DNA of 64,000 bases from Janthinobacterium sp. CG3 (GTDB lineage: Bacteria > Pseudomonadota > Gammaproteobacteria > Burkholderiales > Burkholderiaceae_D), in NCBI RefSeq assembly GCF_000344615.1, contig NZ_KB467824.1, positions 999,324 through 1,063,323 of the forward strand, in the 5' to 3' direction. The notes below the pieces were generated by a model, which did not search any database, was not told the origin of the DNA, and saw nothing but the letters and a program-made list of their open reading frames with translations. Below are positions 8,633 to 17,155 of this stretch, in pieces. Numbering within the stretch: the stretch's first letter is position 1; each line of letters starts with the position of its first letter. A program made the translations under genes and the position numbers.

Positions 8633-9444
8633 AGTGATAATTTTTCCGGTGCGTCGCGGCGTTGCCGTCGCCGTGGACGGGCAGGGGGCAATCGCTGCGC
8701 GTATACCAATGGCCAATGGCCAGCAAACCCCTTCGGATTCCCGAACCGCCTCAGCCTCAGGGAGAGGTGTCGCGGGCGCGGTGGATCAACGCCGTCTTAT
8801 TTTTCACCGGATTTGCCGGGCGCCCCGATTTTGCGGAGCAGCGGACAGTACCCGCGGCCAGCACGCATGTCCACAAGCTTGTTATTGGCGGGGGTAGGTG
8901 TTGTTTGAGGCGCCGCTTGGCTCCCCGGAGAACGCCACCATCGTCGCGCCGGGCCAGGGCCGCTTCGGCGGCGCCATGCTGCCCAGCTGGGTTGCCATGG
9001 CGATGCCGGCGATCATCAATACCGCGAGTTGACGGGATTTCATCTTGGTGCTTCCTTGTTTTTAGCCTGTGAGAGACTGCCGCCCGGCTATGGTGTGGGA
9101 GGAATGTTGCTTACCATTATCGTCCCGCTGCGCGGAGTGTAGGTTGATGTTGCTCAACAGCAATGATGGTGGACGCCAGGCAGTGAGGACGATGGCTATT
9201 TGCGAGGGACTATCCGCGGCTATTGGAGAAAGCCGCCAATTTCGTCAATTGTCCTCCGACGCTCGCTTCGGCCTTTTCTCAACGGGTTTGAGCACCAGCT
9301 TGTCGAGCGAGGCTATGTCGAGGGTGAAGCCAAGAAATCAATGATAAGCTGTGGAAGGAGCGTGCCGAGGCACATTGAGCTGTTTGCCACGGCGCCCCAG
9401 GGCAGGTGCGCGATTCAAATGCGAAGGATATTGAAGAGATATAA
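8633..9444. other. Long intergenic stretch with one small possible gene
   Basis: About 800 bases. Apart from the small minus-strand frame at 8882-9043, the sequence has irregular codon use in all frames and no recognisable domain. It may hold decayed genes. A ribosome-site-like AAGAGAT lies just before the amidase-like gene at 9445. Confidence 0.4.
8882..9043 (-). CDS. Small predicted exported peptide, 53 aa
   Basis: ATG at 9043 is preceded by AAGGA with a 9-base gap. The N terminus MKSRQLAVLMIAGIAMATQL looks like a Sec signal peptide. The remaining ~30 residues are Pro/Gly/Ser rich and match nothing I know. The short mature part suggests either a true small secreted peptide or a gene truncated by frameshift. 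Confidence 0.35.
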   Translation of the reverse strand: MKSRQLAVLMIAGIAMATQLGSMAPPKRPWPGATMVAFSGEPSGASNNTYPRQ

Positions 9445-10329
9445 ATGAGAACGTCGTTCTGGTTGCCGCTGTTAGTGCTTGTTGCGCCATTGTCGGAGGC
9501 GAGCGAACTTGGACGTTGCCGTTTTGATCAAGCCGATCTTCAGTTCTCCGGCGCTCCACGCGAACAAGCCTCGTGCTTGTTGCGGCATGTGGCCAAATGG
9601 GGAAAGGTGCAGCCGGGCGCGGCTACTTTGCCGGCGCCTTTGGATGCCATTATCGGAAAGCCGGTCAATACGCTGCGGGCAGACTTGGGCCGCTACCTCG
9701 TCGCGACAAAAATGAGCGAGAACGAGATAGGTGGGTCGCTCGACGCCGAGCTTTCGCGCGGCCGGGATGGCGCCGCCAGCGCGCCCGTCGCGCGTTATTT
9801 CGTTATCCATGACACGAGCTGGCCATTGTATGCCAATGCCAAAAAATTCCCGGGTGATAAAACGGCGGAGCTCAACGCCTTGGACCGGTACGCCGGGCCG
9901 GAGTCGGTCGCGCATGTATTCGTGGATCGCCTTGGCAATACCTTGCAAGGTCATGATTTCGGCATACCCTGGCGCGGCACGAAACTGGAAAACGACGTCG
10001 TGGGCGAGCCGGCAAAGGGCATGTTTTTGCATGTTGAGTTGCTGCAGCCGCGACGCCGCGATGCGTCCGTCAACCGTAACAACGACGCCATTGCGCCGAA
10101 ACCCGGGTTTACCGCCGCCCAGTATGAAAAACTCGCTTTGCTGTATGCGGCGGCAAGCGCGCGTAGCGGCGTGTTTATGATTCCGGCGTTTCACGCGGCG
10201 CTCGATGAGGGCATTCCCGACGGCCACGACGACCCTCAAAATTTCGAGCTGCGTCGTTTTGCCGGCGCGGTCGCGAGCTTGCTCAAGCGGCTGCGGCTGG
10301 GTGGAATTGCTAACGCCACAGCGCCGTGA
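9445..10329 (+). CDS. Secreted N-acetylmuramoyl-L-alanine amidase-like protein
   Basis: A signal peptide (~19 residues) is followed by a domain resembling the zinc amidase_2/PGRP fold: FVIHDTSW (first His ligand candidate), HVFVDRLGN, FHAAL near the C terminus, and GHDDPQNFEL, similar to the H-x-D-P-x-x-F end of this family. If active it would cut the amide between muramic acid and the peptide in the periplasm. The ligand assignment is by eye only. 294 aa. It stands alone, with no cell-wall genes nearby. Confidence 0.55.
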   Translation: MRTSFWLPLLVLVAPLSEASELGRCRFDQADLQFSGAPREQASCLLRHVAKWGKVQPGAATLPAPLDAIIGKPVNTLRADLGRYLVATKMSENEIGGSLDAELSRGRDGAASAPVARYFVIHDTSWPLYANAKKFPGDKTAELNALDRYAGPESVAHVFVDRLGNTLQGHDFGIPWRGTKLENDVVGEPAKGMFLHVELLQPRRRDASVNRNNDAIAPKPGFTAAQYEKLALLYAAASARSGVFMIPAFHAALDEGIPDGHDDPQNFELRRFAGAVASLLKRLRLGGIANATAP

Positions 10330-10372
10330 CGCCGGGGCTACAAACTTTTGCAAACCAAGCCGCCGCTGCGCC

Positions 10373-10420
10373 GGTCGGCTTACCGACGCTGTGTAAAGGA
10401 TGGCGGGCTGAGCCGACCTG
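10373..10420. repeat. Dispersed GGTCGGCT/AGCCGACC palindromic repeat
   Basis: Arms GGTCGGCT and AGCCGACC flank a ~30-base centre. It is a degenerate member of the repeat family also found at 3481, 14326, 18601 and 42211, and lies between convergent genes. Confidence 0.45.
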
Positions 10421-10455
10421 CGAAACTCTTTGCCGGTATGGCACGCGGTGGCGGG

Positions 10456-10755
10456 CTACTCGCCGTCGAACGTTCTGCCCTCCGCGGCGGCCATGGTGAG
10501 GTTGATCGCGCCGCCGACCGTTTTCAGCCGGCCGGTTTCAATCGATGAAATGGTCCTGCTGTTTTCCTTGCCATACATCCGCGCAATGCGGGAGAAGGGC
10601 ACGTTGAGCGCCTTTGTCATAGGCGCCAACACGCCGGCGGTTTCCTTGATCCGGATAACCTCGACCTCGTCCCCGGCCATGTGCGCCAGGCTGAGCGAGC
10701 AAATGATATCGAATACTAAAACTACATCTGTTTTGACGTCGTCCCTGAGAGCCAT
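10456..10755 (-). CDS. Hypothetical protein, 99 aa
   Basis: Start placed at the ATG at 10755 (MALRDDVKTDVV) with a weak GGGGAA upstream; the frame is open 21 codons further. Soluble, no signal peptide. The C-terminal half (PFSRIARMYGKENSRTISSIE) might form a helix-turn-helix-like unit, but I cannot assign a family. GC content and codon bias are lower than in neighbouring genes, which fits an acquired or decaying gene. Confidence 0.45.
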   Translation of the reverse strand: MALRDDVKTDVVLVFDIICSLSLAHMAGDEVEVIRIKETAGVLAPMTKALNVPFSRIARMYGKENSRTISSIETGRLKTVGGAINLTMAAAEGRTFDGE

Positions 10756-11031
10756 CTGGAGTTCCCCGTTATGGTTTCGATATTTATCAGTTAACAGTGC
10801 TAGATACGAAAGTAACATATCTGCAACAAATTTGCCCTACAGTTTTACCAACATGTGCGGGTGCAAGGCCTGCCAGCTCCGCGCCCACCTCCATAGAGTC
10901 GCCGACTGGCGATTTTGCGAATTGATTTTTAGCAAGTTTTACCGCTTCACTGGGCGGGGCAAGGCTGCCCGACGAGACTTGCCGCCAGCCGGCGCGAGAA
11001 AGGCTGCCGCCAAGCGGCGCCGCCGCACGGT

Positions 11032-11295
11032 TTATGCCGCGATCAGGAAGTCGATGACGATTTCGCCGGGCGCGCGCGAGACGTAGGCCATCTTGACGCG
11101 GTCGCCGAAGTATTGGCCGATCTGGTCGAGCAGCGGCAGGGGATCGTGGTCGTTGCAAAAACGCATCACTTCGCCTTGGCGCAGCGCGTCGAGGGCGCCG
11201 AAGATGGCGGCGTGGCGGAAGCGCTTGGCGACGCCGCGGGCGTCGAACGGATAGACTGCGTCGTGGCGGACCGGGTTGTAACAATCGTGTGCCAT
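11032..11295 (-). CDS. DUF2249-domain protein next to NO reductase
   Basis: 87 aa; the stretch GEVMRFCNDHDPLPLLDQI is the hallmark of DUF2249 (SirA/TusA-like fold). It follows norB on the same strand with a 77-bp gap, so the two are probably one operon. DUF2249 proteins are frequent neighbours of nitrogen-oxide and haem-copper genes, but their biochemical role is unknown. A second DUF2249 protein lies at 21146. Confidence 0.85.
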   Translation of the reverse strand: MAHDCYNPVRHDAVYPFDARGVAKRFRHAAIFGALDALRQGEVMRFCNDHDPLPLLDQIGQYFGDRVKMAYVSRAPGEIVIDFLIAA

Positions 11296-11372
11296 GGTGG
11301 AACTCCTTGTCTTGGTTGACGCCGCGGGCGAGTCGCCCGCGGCGTTGCTGCTATTGCTTTGCTCTTACTTGC

Positions 11373-13649
11373 TTACGCCTGCTTGGCGCCAGCGACCGGC
11401 ACCAGTTGCGGCTGCTTGCGGCCCTTGGTCAGCAGGCGCAGCGCGAACAGCGCCAGCAAGCCGCAGCCGATGGCGAAGACGACGTCGCCCGGCACCCGCA
11501 TCCACACCAGCGTTTCCATAAACGGCGAGTGGACCAGCTCCGGCGAGCGGGCGTACCACATGCCCTTGGTGATGCTGGCCCAAGCCTGGTAGATGCCGGC
11601 CGGAACCAGCGAGATGAACACCATCATGGCCAGGCCGATGTTGAGCATCCAGAACATCGGCGCCAACAACTTGTCGGACCAAGCGGCGCGCTCGCTCAGG
11701 CCGCGCAGACAGAACAGCAGCAGGCCGATGCCGAGCATGCCGTAGACGCCGAACAGCGCGGCGTGGCCGTGCGCCGCCGTCATGTTCAAGCCTTGCATGT
11801 AGTACAGCGCGATCGGCGTGTTGATGGTGAAGCCCAGCAGGCCGGCGCCGATCACGTTCCAGAAGCCCACGGCGATAAAGCACAGGATCGGCCATTTGTA
11901 CGCCTGCACCCATGGCGCCGCTTTCGAGCGCTGGTAGTTGCGCAGCGCTTCCACGCCGATCATGGCCAGCGGCACCACTTCCAGGGCCGAGAACATGGCG
12001 CCGATGGCGATGACGAAGGTCGGCGTGCCGGTGAAGTACAGGTGGTGCAGGGTGCCGAGGATGCCGCCGAACAGGAACACGATGGTTTCGAGCACGATGG
12101 CGGTATTCGCGGTGGCCGCGCGGATCAGGCCCAGACGGGTGAACAGCAGCGCGATGACGGCGGTGGCGAACACTTCAAAGAAACCCTCGACCCACAGGTG
12201 GACCAACCACCAGCGCCAGTATTCGACCATCGAATAGTGGGTATGCGGACCCCAGGTCAGCGAGGTGGCGTAGAAACCGCCTATGCACATCGCCGCCAGG
12301 AACACCATGGCGATCAGGCCGCGGCTTTCCGACGGTTTTTTCAGCGCCGGCATCAAGCCGCGGCCCAGCAGCAGGACCCAGAACAGCAGGCCGACGAACA
12401 ACAGGATTTGCCAGACCCGGCCCATGCTGGTGAATTCCAGGCCCTGGTTGCCGATCCAGAAGCTAAAGTCGTTGCCCTGGTGTTGCAGCGTGCCGAGCCA
12501 GCCGAAGGCGGTCGAGCCGACGACGATGAACAGCAGCGCGTAGAACAGCATGTCGACGCCGAGTTTCTGGAATTTCGGCTCGTGGCCGGAGATCGCCGGG
12601 GCGATGTACAGGCCGGTGGCCAGCCAGGCGGTGGCGATCCACAGTACCGCGAACTGGGTGTGGATGGTGCGGCTGACGGTGAACGGCAGGATCTGGCCCA
12701 GCGGGAAGCCGAAGAAACTCTGGCCCTCGACGGCGTAGTGGGCGGTGATGACGCCCATGCCGACCTGGGCCAGGATCAGGCCGATGACGACGAAGAAGTA
12801 CTTCTTGGTGGCGCGCATCGACGGCGTCGGTTTCAGGTCGAACAGCGGATCGGCCTTCGGCGGCGTCGGGTCGCCTTCTTCCTTGCTGGCCGAGTGGAAC
12901 AGGATCATGCCGGCAATGGCGGCGATCATGAAGATGATGCTGGCGATCGACCACATGCCGGCGCCGGCGGTCGGCGTGTTGGCCACCAGCGGTTCGTGCG
13001 GCCAGTTGCTGGTGTAGCTCAGCTCGGTTTCGCCGGGACGGTCGGTGGCGGCCGACCAGGCCGACCAGAAGAAGAACGACGGCAGCGCCTTCAAATCGGC
13101 CGGGTCGGGCAGGGTGCCCGGGTTCATCGCGTACTGTTCGCGCAGCTTGTCGAGGTTCGGGTCGTTGCCGAACAGGGCCGTGTAGTGGGCCGTGACTTCG
13201 CGCACGGCGGCGGCGCGCTGCGGCGACAACGTGACCACGCCGGTGACGGCGTCATGGGTGTTGCGGCGCATTTCGCCTTTCAGGCGGGCGCCCAGTTCGG
13301 CCTGCTGGCCGACGCTCAACTGCTCGAACGGCTTGCCGAAGTCCTGTTGCGCCCAGATGGCGCGCAGCGCCACAGCTTCGCGGTGCAGCCAATCGGCCGA
13401 CCAGTCCGGCGCGAGGTAGCTGCCGTGGCCCCAGACCGAGCCGAGTTGCTGCCCGCCGGCGGTCAGCCAGGCTTGCTGCCCGCGCTGGACCGAACCTTCT
13501 TCGAACAGCACGGAGCCGTCGGTGCTGACGACTTGCTTGTGGATCGGCGGCGCCGTCAAATAAATCTCTGTGCCTACCCAGCCGAGGACGGCAAAGGACA
13601 GCACGCAGATGACTGCGAGCCAGGTCCATAGTTTGCGTGTGGCATGCAT
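11373..13649 (-). CDS. norB: Quinol-dependent nitric oxide reductase
   Basis: Reduces two NO to N2O with electrons from quinol. 758 aa, the length of qNOR (NorZ) in which the cytochrome c subunit is fused but lacks haem c; no CxxCH is present in the N-terminal ~230 residues. About 14 membrane helices. Haem/FeB ligands are visible: HTQFAVLW, HLWVEGFFEV (with the conserved Glu), the HH pair in GTLHHLYF, and HGHAALFG. No norC gene is nearby, agreeing with quinol use. Divergent from nsrR, with a predicted NsrR operator between. Confidence 0.95.
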   Translation of the reverse strand: MHATRKLWTWLAVICVLSFAVLGWVGTEIYLTAPPIHKQVVSTDGSVLFEEGSVQRGQQAWLTAGGQQLGSVWGHGSYLAPDWSADWLHREAVALRAIWAQQDFGKPFEQLSVGQQAELGARLKGEMRRNTHDAVTGVVTLSPQRAAAVREVTAHYTALFGNDPNLDKLREQYAMNPGTLPDPADLKALPSFFFWSAWSAATDRPGETELSYTSNWPHEPLVANTPTAGAGMWSIASIIFMIAAIAGMILFHSASKEEGDPTPPKADPLFDLKPTPSMRATKKYFFVVIGLILAQVGMGVITAHYAVEGQSFFGFPLGQILPFTVSRTIHTQFAVLWIATAWLATGLYIAPAISGHEPKFQKLGVDMLFYALLFIVVGSTAFGWLGTLQHQGNDFSFWIGNQGLEFTSMGRVWQILLFVGLLFWVLLLGRGLMPALKKPSESRGLIAMVFLAAMCIGGFYATSLTWGPHTHYSMVEYWRWWLVHLWVEGFFEVFATAVIALLFTRLGLIRAATANTAIVLETIVFLFGGILGTLHHLYFTGTPTFVIAIGAMFSALEVVPLAMIGVEALRNYQRSKAAPWVQAYKWPILCFIAVGFWNVIGAGLLGFTINTPIALYYMQGLNMTAAHGHAALFGVYGMLGIGLLLFCLRGLSERAAWSDKLLAPMFWMLNIGLAMMVFISLVPAGIYQAWASITKGMWYARSPELVHSPFMETLVWMRVPGDVVFAIGCGLLALFALRLLTKGRKQPQLVPVAGAKQA

Positions 13650-13710
13650 GATGGGGGTTCCTTATCGGAGGTTGAAAAAGCGGAGCGTTGCAGGGGTGCC
13701 TGCACCGTTA

Positions 13711-13731
13711 AAGATGTATCTTATCTACCTT
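13711..13731. promoter_or_regulatory. Predicted NsrR operator between norB and nsrR
   Basis: AAGATGTAT and, after a 3-base centre, ATCTACCTT form an imperfect inverted repeat resembling the NsrR motif (AAGATGYAT half-sites). It lies 60 bp upstream of the norB start. NO binding to the NsrR iron-sulfur cluster would relieve repression. Confidence 0.65.
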
Positions 13732-13863
13732 AATACGACTTTGACCATAGGCATTCGGGAGTATTGCCGTGTAGTCCTTTAAACAAATATTATGCATACT
13801 CTATTTGTCGCGACCGTTTCCAGTCCCGGCCTGAAGGGCATGACACAAGGAGCTTTGCCAGCG

Positions 13864-14346
13864 ATGAGACTCACCGCCTATACCGACTACGCCTTGCGTA
13901 CGCTGATCTATCTGGGATTGCACCGGGGCCGGCTGGTGACGATCCAGGATATTGCCGAGTTACACGACATCTCCAAGAACCACCTGATGAAGGTCGTGCA
14001 CCAGTTGGGCCAGAGCGGGCTGGTGAAGACCGTACGCGGGCGCAACGGCGGCTTGCGACTGGGCGCCGAGCCGGCCAGCATCAACGTCGGCGCGGTGGTG
14101 CGCGGCACCGAAACCGATTTTTTCATGGCCGAGTGCTTCAAGGCGGGCCAGGCGGGCTGCGCGTACGCGTCGGCGTGCAAACTCAAGAGTGCGCTGTGCG
14201 CGGCGACGGCGGCCTATCTGGCCGTGCTCGACGGCGTCTCGCTGGCCGACCTGATCGGCGGCGAGCAGCGCTTCCAGCCGGTGGCGCTGGCAACAGCTAA
14301 CCCGACCTATGAAAATCCGAAGCCTCGCCTAGCCCGCACGGCGTAA
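13864..14346 (+). CDS. nsrR: Rrf2-family NO-responsive repressor
   Basis: Residues 1-60 form the Rrf2 winged helix (MRLTAYTDYALRTLIYL ... ISKNHLMKVVHQL ... VRGRNGGLRL). Three cysteines, ECF-x6-C-x5-C, provide the [Fe-S] cluster ligands typical of NsrR. The ATG at 13864 is used because it gives the standard MRLT start and has AAGGAG upstream; the frame opens 24 codons earlier. Divergent from norB. The last ~15 codons overlap a dispersed repeat, so the C-terminal tail is probably not conserved. Confidence 0.9.
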   Translation: MRLTAYTDYALRTLIYLGLHRGRLVTIQDIAELHDISKNHLMKVVHQLGQSGLVKTVRGRNGGLRLGAEPASINVGAVVRGTETDFFMAECFKAGQAGCAYASACKLKSALCAATAAYLAVLDGVSLADLIGGEQRFQPVALATANPTYENPKPRLARTA

Positions 14347-14355
14347 TCCGACCTA
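14326..14355. repeat. Dispersed repeat overlapping the nsrR 3' end
   Basis: GCGTAATCCGACCTAC at 14340-14355 matches the reverse orientation of the GTAGGTCGG repeat. The nsrR stop codon (TAA, 14344) is inside it. Confidence 0.5.
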
Positions 14356-14398
14356 CTCCATTCGGACGACTCGGCTAGGTAGCTTGCCTTCGCCGAAG

Positions 14399-14405
14399 TA
14401 CCCCT
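14399..14405 (+). promoter_or_regulatory. NarL heptamer upstream of narK1
   Basis: TACCCCT fits the NarL consensus TACYYMT, 70 bp before the narK1 start. A narXL pair is encoded at 39-41.7 kb. Confidence 0.4.
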
Positions 14406-14474
14406 ACGGCCAATAGTGCCGTTGCCGCCCGCGACGTAAGCTGTGCCGTATCGGTTGCTGCGTCTAAGGAGGGT

Positions 14475-15722
14475 ATGGTGGTACGGAATAAAAAGCAGGT
14501 CTCGGTGTTGGTCAGCAGCACGTTCGCGTTCACGATCTGTTTCGCGGTCTGGATGATGTTCGCGGTGCTGGGCATTCCAATCAAGAACAATCTCGGCCTG
14601 AACGAGACCCAGTTCGGCCTGCTGGCGGCGATGCCGGTGCTGACCGGCTCGCTGGTGCGGGTGCCGCTGGGCATCTGGACCGACAAGTTCGGCGGGCGCG
14701 TCGTTTTCTTTGCGCTGATGCTCGCTAGCGTTGTGCCGATCTACCTGATCTCTTACGCCAGCGCCTACTGGCACTTCCTGGTGCTGGGCATGTTCGTCGG
14801 CCTGGCCGGCGGCTCGTTCTCGGTCGGCACGCCGTACGTCGCGCGCTGGTTCGGCAAGGAGCGCCGCGGCTTGGCGATGGGTATCTTCGGCGCCGGCAAC
14901 TCCGGCTCGGCGCTGACCAAGTTCGTCGCGCCCGGCATCATCGCCGCCTTCGGCTGGCAAATGCTGCCGAAGGTCTACGCGGTCGCCATGCTGGCCACGG
15001 CCGTGCTGTTCTGGCTGTTTTCCTTCACCGACAAGGCGCACCAGGCGCCGGCCGGCGTTTCTTTCGCCGAGCAGATGAAGGTGCTCAAGGATCCGCGCGT
15101 GTGGCGCTACTGCCAGTACTACTCGGTGGTATTCGGCGGTTACGTCGGCCTGGCGTTGTGGATGACCAAATACTACGTCGCCGAATACGGCTTCGACATC
15201 CGCCACGCGGCCCTGCTGGCGGCCTGCTTTTCGCTGCCCGGCGGCGTGCTGCGCGCGCTGGGCGGCTGGATCGCCGACAAATACGGCGCCATCAAGGTTA
15301 CCTGGGCCGTGATGTGGGTCTGCTGGGTCTGCTTTTTCCTGCTGTCGTACCCGCAGACCAGCATGGTCGTCAAGACGGTGACGGGCCAGATGGCGCTGGA
15401 CCTGGCGTTGTCGCCGTGGATGTTTACCGCGCTGCTGTTCGTCGTCGGCATCGCCATGGCGATCGGCAAGGCCTCGGTCTTCAAATTCATCGGCGACGAC
15501 TTTTCCGACAACATCGGCGCCGTCAGCGGCGTGGTCGGCCTAGCCGGCGGCCTGGGCGGCTTCGTGCTGCCGATCCTGTTCGGCGCGCTGGTCGACCTGA
15601 CGGGGGTGCGCTCCAGCGCCTTCATGCTGCTGTACGGCAGCGTCTGCGTCTCGCTGGTGTGGATGTATTTTTCGTTCAAACGGGTCCCGGTGGCGGTCCC
15701 CGCCATGGCCCCGGCTATCTAA
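14475..15722 (+). CDS. narK1: Nitrate/nitrite transporter, NarK1 type (MFS)
   Basis: Twelve predicted membrane helices, 415 aa. The nitrate signature glycine-rich helix ARWFGKERRGLAMGIFGAGNSG and the MFS motif WTDKFGGR are present. NarK1-type carriers are thought to take up nitrate with protons to start nitrate respiration. It is followed by narK2 only 25 bp downstream; the pair plus hemN form an operon. Start: ATG at 14475 with AAGGAGG very close; a GTG at 14478 has better spacing. Confidence 0.9.
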   Translation: MVVRNKKQVSVLVSSTFAFTICFAVWMMFAVLGIPIKNNLGLNETQFGLLAAMPVLTGSLVRVPLGIWTDKFGGRVVFFALMLASVVPIYLISYASAYWHFLVLGMFVGLAGGSFSVGTPYVARWFGKERRGLAMGIFGAGNSGSALTKFVAPGIIAAFGWQMLPKVYAVAMLATAVLFWLFSFTDKAHQAPAGVSFAEQMKVLKDPRVWRYCQYYSVVFGGYVGLALWMTKYYVAEYGFDIRHAALLAACFSLPGGVLRALGGWIADKYGAIKVTWAVMWVCWVCFFLLSYPQTSMVVKTVTGQMALDLALSPWMFTALLFVVGIAMAIGKASVFKFIGDDFSDNIGAVSGVVGLAGGLGGFVLPILFGALVDLTGVRSSAFMLLYGSVCVSLVWMYFSFKRVPVAVPAMAPAI

Positions 15723-15747
15723 TTGTGTAGAAATCGAGGAGAGTGTG

Positions 15748-17133
15748 ATGAGTAGATATATGATCAATACCTGGGAGCCGGAAACCCCGAGTTTCTGGAA
15801 GCGGAGCGGCAAGTCGACCGCCGACCGCAACCTGTGGATTTCGATCCCGGCGCTGCTGCTGGCCTTCGCGGTGTGGATGGTGTGGAGCGTGGTGGTGGTC
15901 AACCTGCCCAACGTCGGCTTCAAGTACAGCACCAACCAGCTGTTCTGGCTGACCGCCTTGCCCGGCCTGTCCGGCGCGACGCTGCGCATTTTCTATTCCT
16001 TCATGGTGCCCATTTTCGGCGGGCGCAAGTGGACGGCGCTGTCCACCGGATCGCTGTTGATCCCGGCCATCGGCATCGGCTTCGCGGTGCAGGACATCAA
16101 CACCGGCTACCCGACGATGCTGGTGCTGGCGCTGCTGTGCGGCTTCGGCGGCGGCAACTTCGCCTCGTCGATGGCCAACATCAGCTTCTTCTATCCGAAG
16201 GCGCGCAAGGGTTTCGCGCTGGGCATGAACGCCGGCCTGGGCAACCTCGGCGTGTCGGTGGTGCAGTTCGTGGTGCCGCTGGTGATCACCGTCGGCGTCT
16301 TCGGCGGCCTCGGCGGCGAATCGCAGACCTGGGCCAAGGCCGGCGCCAGCAAGGCGTTCTGGTTGCAAAACGCCGGCTTCGTCTGGGTCCCGTTCATCGT
16401 CCTGAGCACCGTCACGGCGTGGTTCGGCATGAACGACATCGCCTCGGCCAAGGCCTCCTTCGCCGACCAGGCCGTGATCTTCAAGCGCAGGCACAACTGG
16501 CTGATGTGCTGGCTCTACACCGGCACCTTCGGTTCCTTCATCGGCTATTCGGCCGGCTTCCCGCTGCTGATCAAGATCCAGTTCCCCGACGTCAATCCGC
16601 TGGAGTACGCCTTCCTCGGCCCGCTGGTCGGCGCCCTCTCGCGCGTCGCCGGCGGCGTCATCGCCGACAAACTGGGCGGCGCCCGCGTCACGCTGTGGTC
16701 GTTCTTCCTGATGATCGCCGCGGTCGTCGGCGTGCTGCGGTTCGCGCCGCACGGCGACGTGGCCGGCAACTTCACCGGCTTCTTCTGCATGTTCATGCTG
16801 CTGTTCGCCGGCACCGGCATCGGCAACGCCTCGACCTTCCGCATGATACCGGTGATCTTCCTGACCGAGCGCCAGCGCGCCGCCGCCGGCAAGGGCCGCC
16901 CGGCCGAGGAGCGGGCCATCGTCGACGCCAACCGCGAAGGGGCGGCCGTGCTCGGTTTTACCTCGGCGGTGGCGGCCTACGGCGCCTTCTTCATCCCGAA
17001 AAGCTACGGCACCTCGATCGCCCTGACCGGCAGCCCGGACGCCGCGCTGTGGTGCTTCGTCGGCTTCTACGTCAGTTGCATCGCCATCACCTGGTGGTGC
17101 TACGCGCGCAAAAACGCCGCCATGCCTTGCTAA
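15748..17133 (+). CDS. narK2: Nitrate/nitrite antiporter, NarK2 type (MFS)
   Basis: 461 aa, twelve helices, with the NarK2 pattern NFASSMANISFFYPKARKG and ALGMNAGLGNLGVS. NarK2-type carriers exchange nitrate for nitrite, preventing nitrite build-up while NarG works on the cytoplasmic side. The ATG at 15748 follows GAGGAG with six bases; a GTG at 15745 is less likely. In several bacteria NarK1 and NarK2 are fused; here they are separate genes. Confidence 0.9.
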   Translation: MSRYMINTWEPETPSFWKRSGKSTADRNLWISIPALLLAFAVWMVWSVVVVNLPNVGFKYSTNQLFWLTALPGLSGATLRIFYSFMVPIFGGRKWTALSTGSLLIPAIGIGFAVQDINTGYPTMLVLALLCGFGGGNFASSMANISFFYPKARKGFALGMNAGLGNLGVSVVQFVVPLVITVGVFGGLGGESQTWAKAGASKAFWLQNAGFVWVPFIVLSTVTAWFGMNDIASAKASFADQAVIFKRRHNWLMCWLYTGTFGSFIGYSAGFPLLIKIQFPDVNPLEYAFLGPLVGALSRVAGGVIADKLGGARVTLWSFFLMIAAVVGVLRFAPHGDVAGNFTGFFCMFMLLFAGTGIGNASTFRMIPVIFLTERQRAAAGKGRPAEERAIVDANREGAAVLGFTSAVAAYGAFFIPKSYGTSIALTGSPDAALWCFVGFYVSCIAITWWCYARKNAAMPC

Positions 17134-17155
17134 CTCTTGCAACCGGAGTCCTATC

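Noticed and set aside
8662..9072. 136-codon plus-strand frame
   Set aside because: Irregular codon bias, no ribosome site, no domain; overlaps the more plausible small minus-strand gene.
11289..13631. 780-codon open frame antisense to norB
   Set aside because: His/Gln/Arg-rich low-complexity translation typical of antisense frames in high-GC DNA.
13740..13760. TTTGACCATAGGCA as an FNR box for norB
   Set aside because: The right half has no match to ATCAA; the NsrR-type palindrome next to it explains the region better.
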